Shown here piece by piece: positions 61,964-64,000 of a DNA stretch of 64,000 nt. Source of the stretch: Cryptomeria japonica (taxonomy: Eukaryota > Streptophyta > Pinopsida > Cupressales > Cupressaceae); contig NC_081413.1 in NCBI RefSeq assembly GCF_030272615.1, positions 16,872,285-16,936,284 of the forward strand. Reading direction: 5' to 3'. A program made the translations under genes and the position numbers. The notes under the pieces were generated by a model, which had not been told where the DNA came from, ran no database searches, and saw only the letters and a program-made list of their open reading frames with translations. Numbering within the stretch: the stretch's first letter is position 1; every line of letters starts with the position of its first letter.

Positions 61964-62014
61964 CTTTGGATCTTTGCCTCAAGTACCTTTAAACTTTTTC
62001 TTCTGGAGTCCAAA

Positions 62015-62026
62015 GCTCTGATACCA
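62015..62026 (-). other. Element E primer-binding site (initiator Met tRNA)
   Basis: TGGTATCAGAGC on the minus strand, two bases inside the 5' LTR. Confidence 0.95.
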
Positions 62027-62028
62027 AT

Positions 62029-63569
62029 TGATAGTTCTGATACTAAATGTTTTGTACAGTTGCCAAGCTAATAAGATGAGAGGGGTGGGTTGAATCATAC
62101 AAACTTATTCATCCATAAAAATAATAGATTTAACCTCGGTAACCTTATCAGAAAAATTGTAAAGCATGCAAACTCATAAACAGATAAGATCACAAAACAT
62201 ATAACACTAGATTTAATATGGAAACCCAAATAGGGAAAAAACACTGTGGGATTTTGGACCCACTAAGAAATATACTCTTCTAGAGTATGCTCGGTTAAAA
62301 GCAAATCCTATTAAAGATTACCGACACATTGCTAGATGTGACCTAGTTAAGGGATTTTCCTCAAATCTATTAGGATCTTCACTTTGTTAGAAGTGACCTT
62401 ATCAAAGGATTTCAAACACTCAATCAGAGTGTCACCTTGCTAGAGGATTTACAAACAAGACTGTTAAGTCCACTCGGTTAAGATATTTTCTGTTACTTCA
62501 CTAAATAACAGTAATAAAAATCTATCTACAACTTCACATCTAAAATGCTAAAGCAGATTCTTATTTGCTCAATACAATCTATTCATGGGACTTAACTTGT
62601 CCCTTTGTTGGGTTCTATACTTTGTTTCTCAAACAAGTCTTCAAGCTTTTGTGCTCGGTAATCACTATGTAGTATCTTTGTGCTTACATTTGCCCGCATA
62701 CATTATTTATCAACAGTTCCTTATTTATAAACAATTTTCCAACCGCTTAATCTCCTTGATCACATTTCCCATGATCAATCATAACCATCAGATCTTCAAA
62801 CTTGACTAGGTTCAATGTATCCTTCGATCTGGAAATGTTTTACCCCGCCTTAGAACTTGCATACATTTCTTGGAACTTGTGCTAGGGTATTGTGGTTCAA
62901 TCTGAGCTGTAGATCTTCTTGCCGATTTTCGTTTGCTATAGATTCTTTAACAAACTTGATGCACGACATACCAATCATTTAATCAGTTCCAAATCATTAG
63001 CTTCCTTCATTAAATAATGCTTTTATTCATTCAATGCATTATGTTATTACTTGGTTGCAACTCGGTGAATACTAAACTTCACTCGGTAGACATTCCACCT
63101 TCATTAACCGATAGCGATAACCTTAGGGTTTACCAATGAGGTTCCTTAGGGTTTACCGACTAGGTTCCTTGCTCGGTAACATAGTATAGTATTAACCTTA
63201 CAAATAACAACATATGTAGGATATCAAAACAATCTAAAACATCATGATCTCATCATTGTCTAACTCGGTAATAGTTTCCCATTGAATAACTTATTTCTCC
63301 CCTTATTCATCATATTCTTTCTGTGTCTTTTACCGACTTCTTTATACTCATCAAAACATACTTCTTAAGATATGGCAACATCATACTGAATGAGTAAATC
63401 AATTTCTTGACATCAATGACAAAATAATGATATTAAGACAGTAAATATCCTTAATCAATTATATCCAGAATCATCAACAACCTTCTCAATATCCTTATTG
63501 AAATGCCAACAATCTCTCATTGTCTGTTATAATGCCAACAATCTCTCATTTTCTATTATAATTCCAACA
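62029..63569 (-). repeat. Element E 5' LTR
   Basis: 1541 bases, homologous to 55888-57382. It holds a ~26-base tandem duplication (AGGTTCCTTAGGGTTTACC, about 63121-63165) absent from the other LTR, and the same triplicated start. Confidence 0.92.
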
Positions 63570-63574
63570 ACTGT

Positions 63575-64000
63575 TGTTTCTAGATAGACAATTGCATGGA
63601 CTGGCTGTTGGTTGGGGTTAGGTGATCGAGTAGATGATGACAGAGGGGACCCTATTTGCATGGGGACCATGCGTGCTATCACACTTATATCGAGAGCTAC
63701 ATGAGGTAACATATCAAGGGATGGGCTCCTTGGGAGTTGGTATCACGCCACTACATATCTAGGCATGGGAGCATTTACCAGTTACCCAACTAGTTAGTTT
63801 GAGATTCCGAGCAGTGGATCAGTCCTATGTATACATGTATGGAGGGATGATGAGTCAGCCCCACCTGGGTAAGGTAGAGTGGTGGCGACGGGTACTGGAT
63901 GACTTGGATATAGTGATCTGGAGGTTGTACATTGAGTGTGAGCCATGGGAGGATGATGCGGAGGCATTACCATATGTTTTCATGACTCGATTCCTTATTG
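63575..64000 (+). pseudogene. Antisense PMD (MAIN-like) gene of element D, 3' part (runs off the edge)
   Basis: Resumes the PMD frame after copia E: MMTEGTLFAWGPCVLSHLY, HEVTYQGMGSLGVGITPL, SYVYMYGG and KVEWWRRVLDDLD align with the C copy (EQMATEGTIYAWGPCVVAML, RPYVYCYGG). Stops are TAG at 63619, 63631 and 63760 only. The acidic C-terminal region would lie outside the window. Confidence 0.82.

Larger units (their letters stand above)
55888..63569 (-). mobile_element. Element E: Ty1/copia retrotransposon inserted in the PMD gene
   Basis: A 7.7-kb copy on the minus strand with 5' LTR 62029-63569, Met primer site 62015-62026, gag, protease, integrase, RT, RNase H, polypurine tract and 3' LTR 55888-57382. 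LTRs are similar but differ in length by 46 bases. It is most like copia B in protein sequence. Frameshifts and a few stops break the polyprotein. Confidence 0.94.

Noticed and set aside
52873-64000. A separate minus-strand Tat element nested in D
   Set aside because: The outer flank of the inverted LTR carries the inverse of D's own target duplication and the continuation of G gag, so it is D's 3' end inverted.

Overview
This window is repetitive plant nuclear DNA. I found no ordinary host gene, rRNA, tRNA gene or CRISPR array. Almost all of it is a stack of nested, partly decayed LTR retrotransposons. Three are Ty1/copia elements with initiator-Met-tRNA primer sites (B, E, F). Four-part remains belong to Ty3/gypsy elements of the Tat/Ogre type (A, C, D, G), recognised by very long leaders, a CX2HX4HX4C gag knuckle, two RNase H-like domains and antisense cargo upstream of the 3' LTR. 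The depth of nesting and the large elements suggest a seed plant with a large, retrotransposon-rich genome. A gymnosperm is possible, but the sequence does not prove it.

Layout. Element A (Tat, minus strand, 1-5040) enters from the left edge and is interrupted in its 5' LTR by copia B (5041-30569, plus). B is split in its protease/integrase region by Tat element C (8015-25744, plus; perfect GAAGG target duplication). To the right lies G (minus strand, about 30.6-34.7 kb, continuing at 41274-41584), a Tat relative whose reverse transcriptase, RNase H and integrase are missing. G is interrupted by copia F (34657-41273, plus) and by Tat element D (5' LTR at 41585). The 3' part of D has been inverted: the sequence jumps at about 52790 from D integrase into G flank, target duplication, an inverted 3' LTR, an inverted polypurine tract and the cargo gene. 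That cargo gene is split by copia E (55888-63569, minus) and resumes at 63575, running off the right edge.

The most interesting system is the antisense cargo of the Tat elements. C carries a ~600-codon reading frame for a plant mobile domain (PMD, MAIN-like) protein on the strand opposite gag-pol, between pol and the 3' LTR. D carries a diverged homologue in the same place and orientation. Both frames are free of frameshifts and broken only by TGA or TAG, never TAA, as expected from C-to-T decay at methylated CG and CHG sites. Both elements also hold arrays of a short GYGCTWNTGT-like motif just inside the 5' LTR, and again just upstream of the antisense PMD start. The second array is mostly or entirely in reverse orientation relative to the element, so the two ends are complementary. 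D and A share an extra ORF upstream of gag. Together these point to a two-way transcribed retroelement lineage with a conserved PMD accessory gene.
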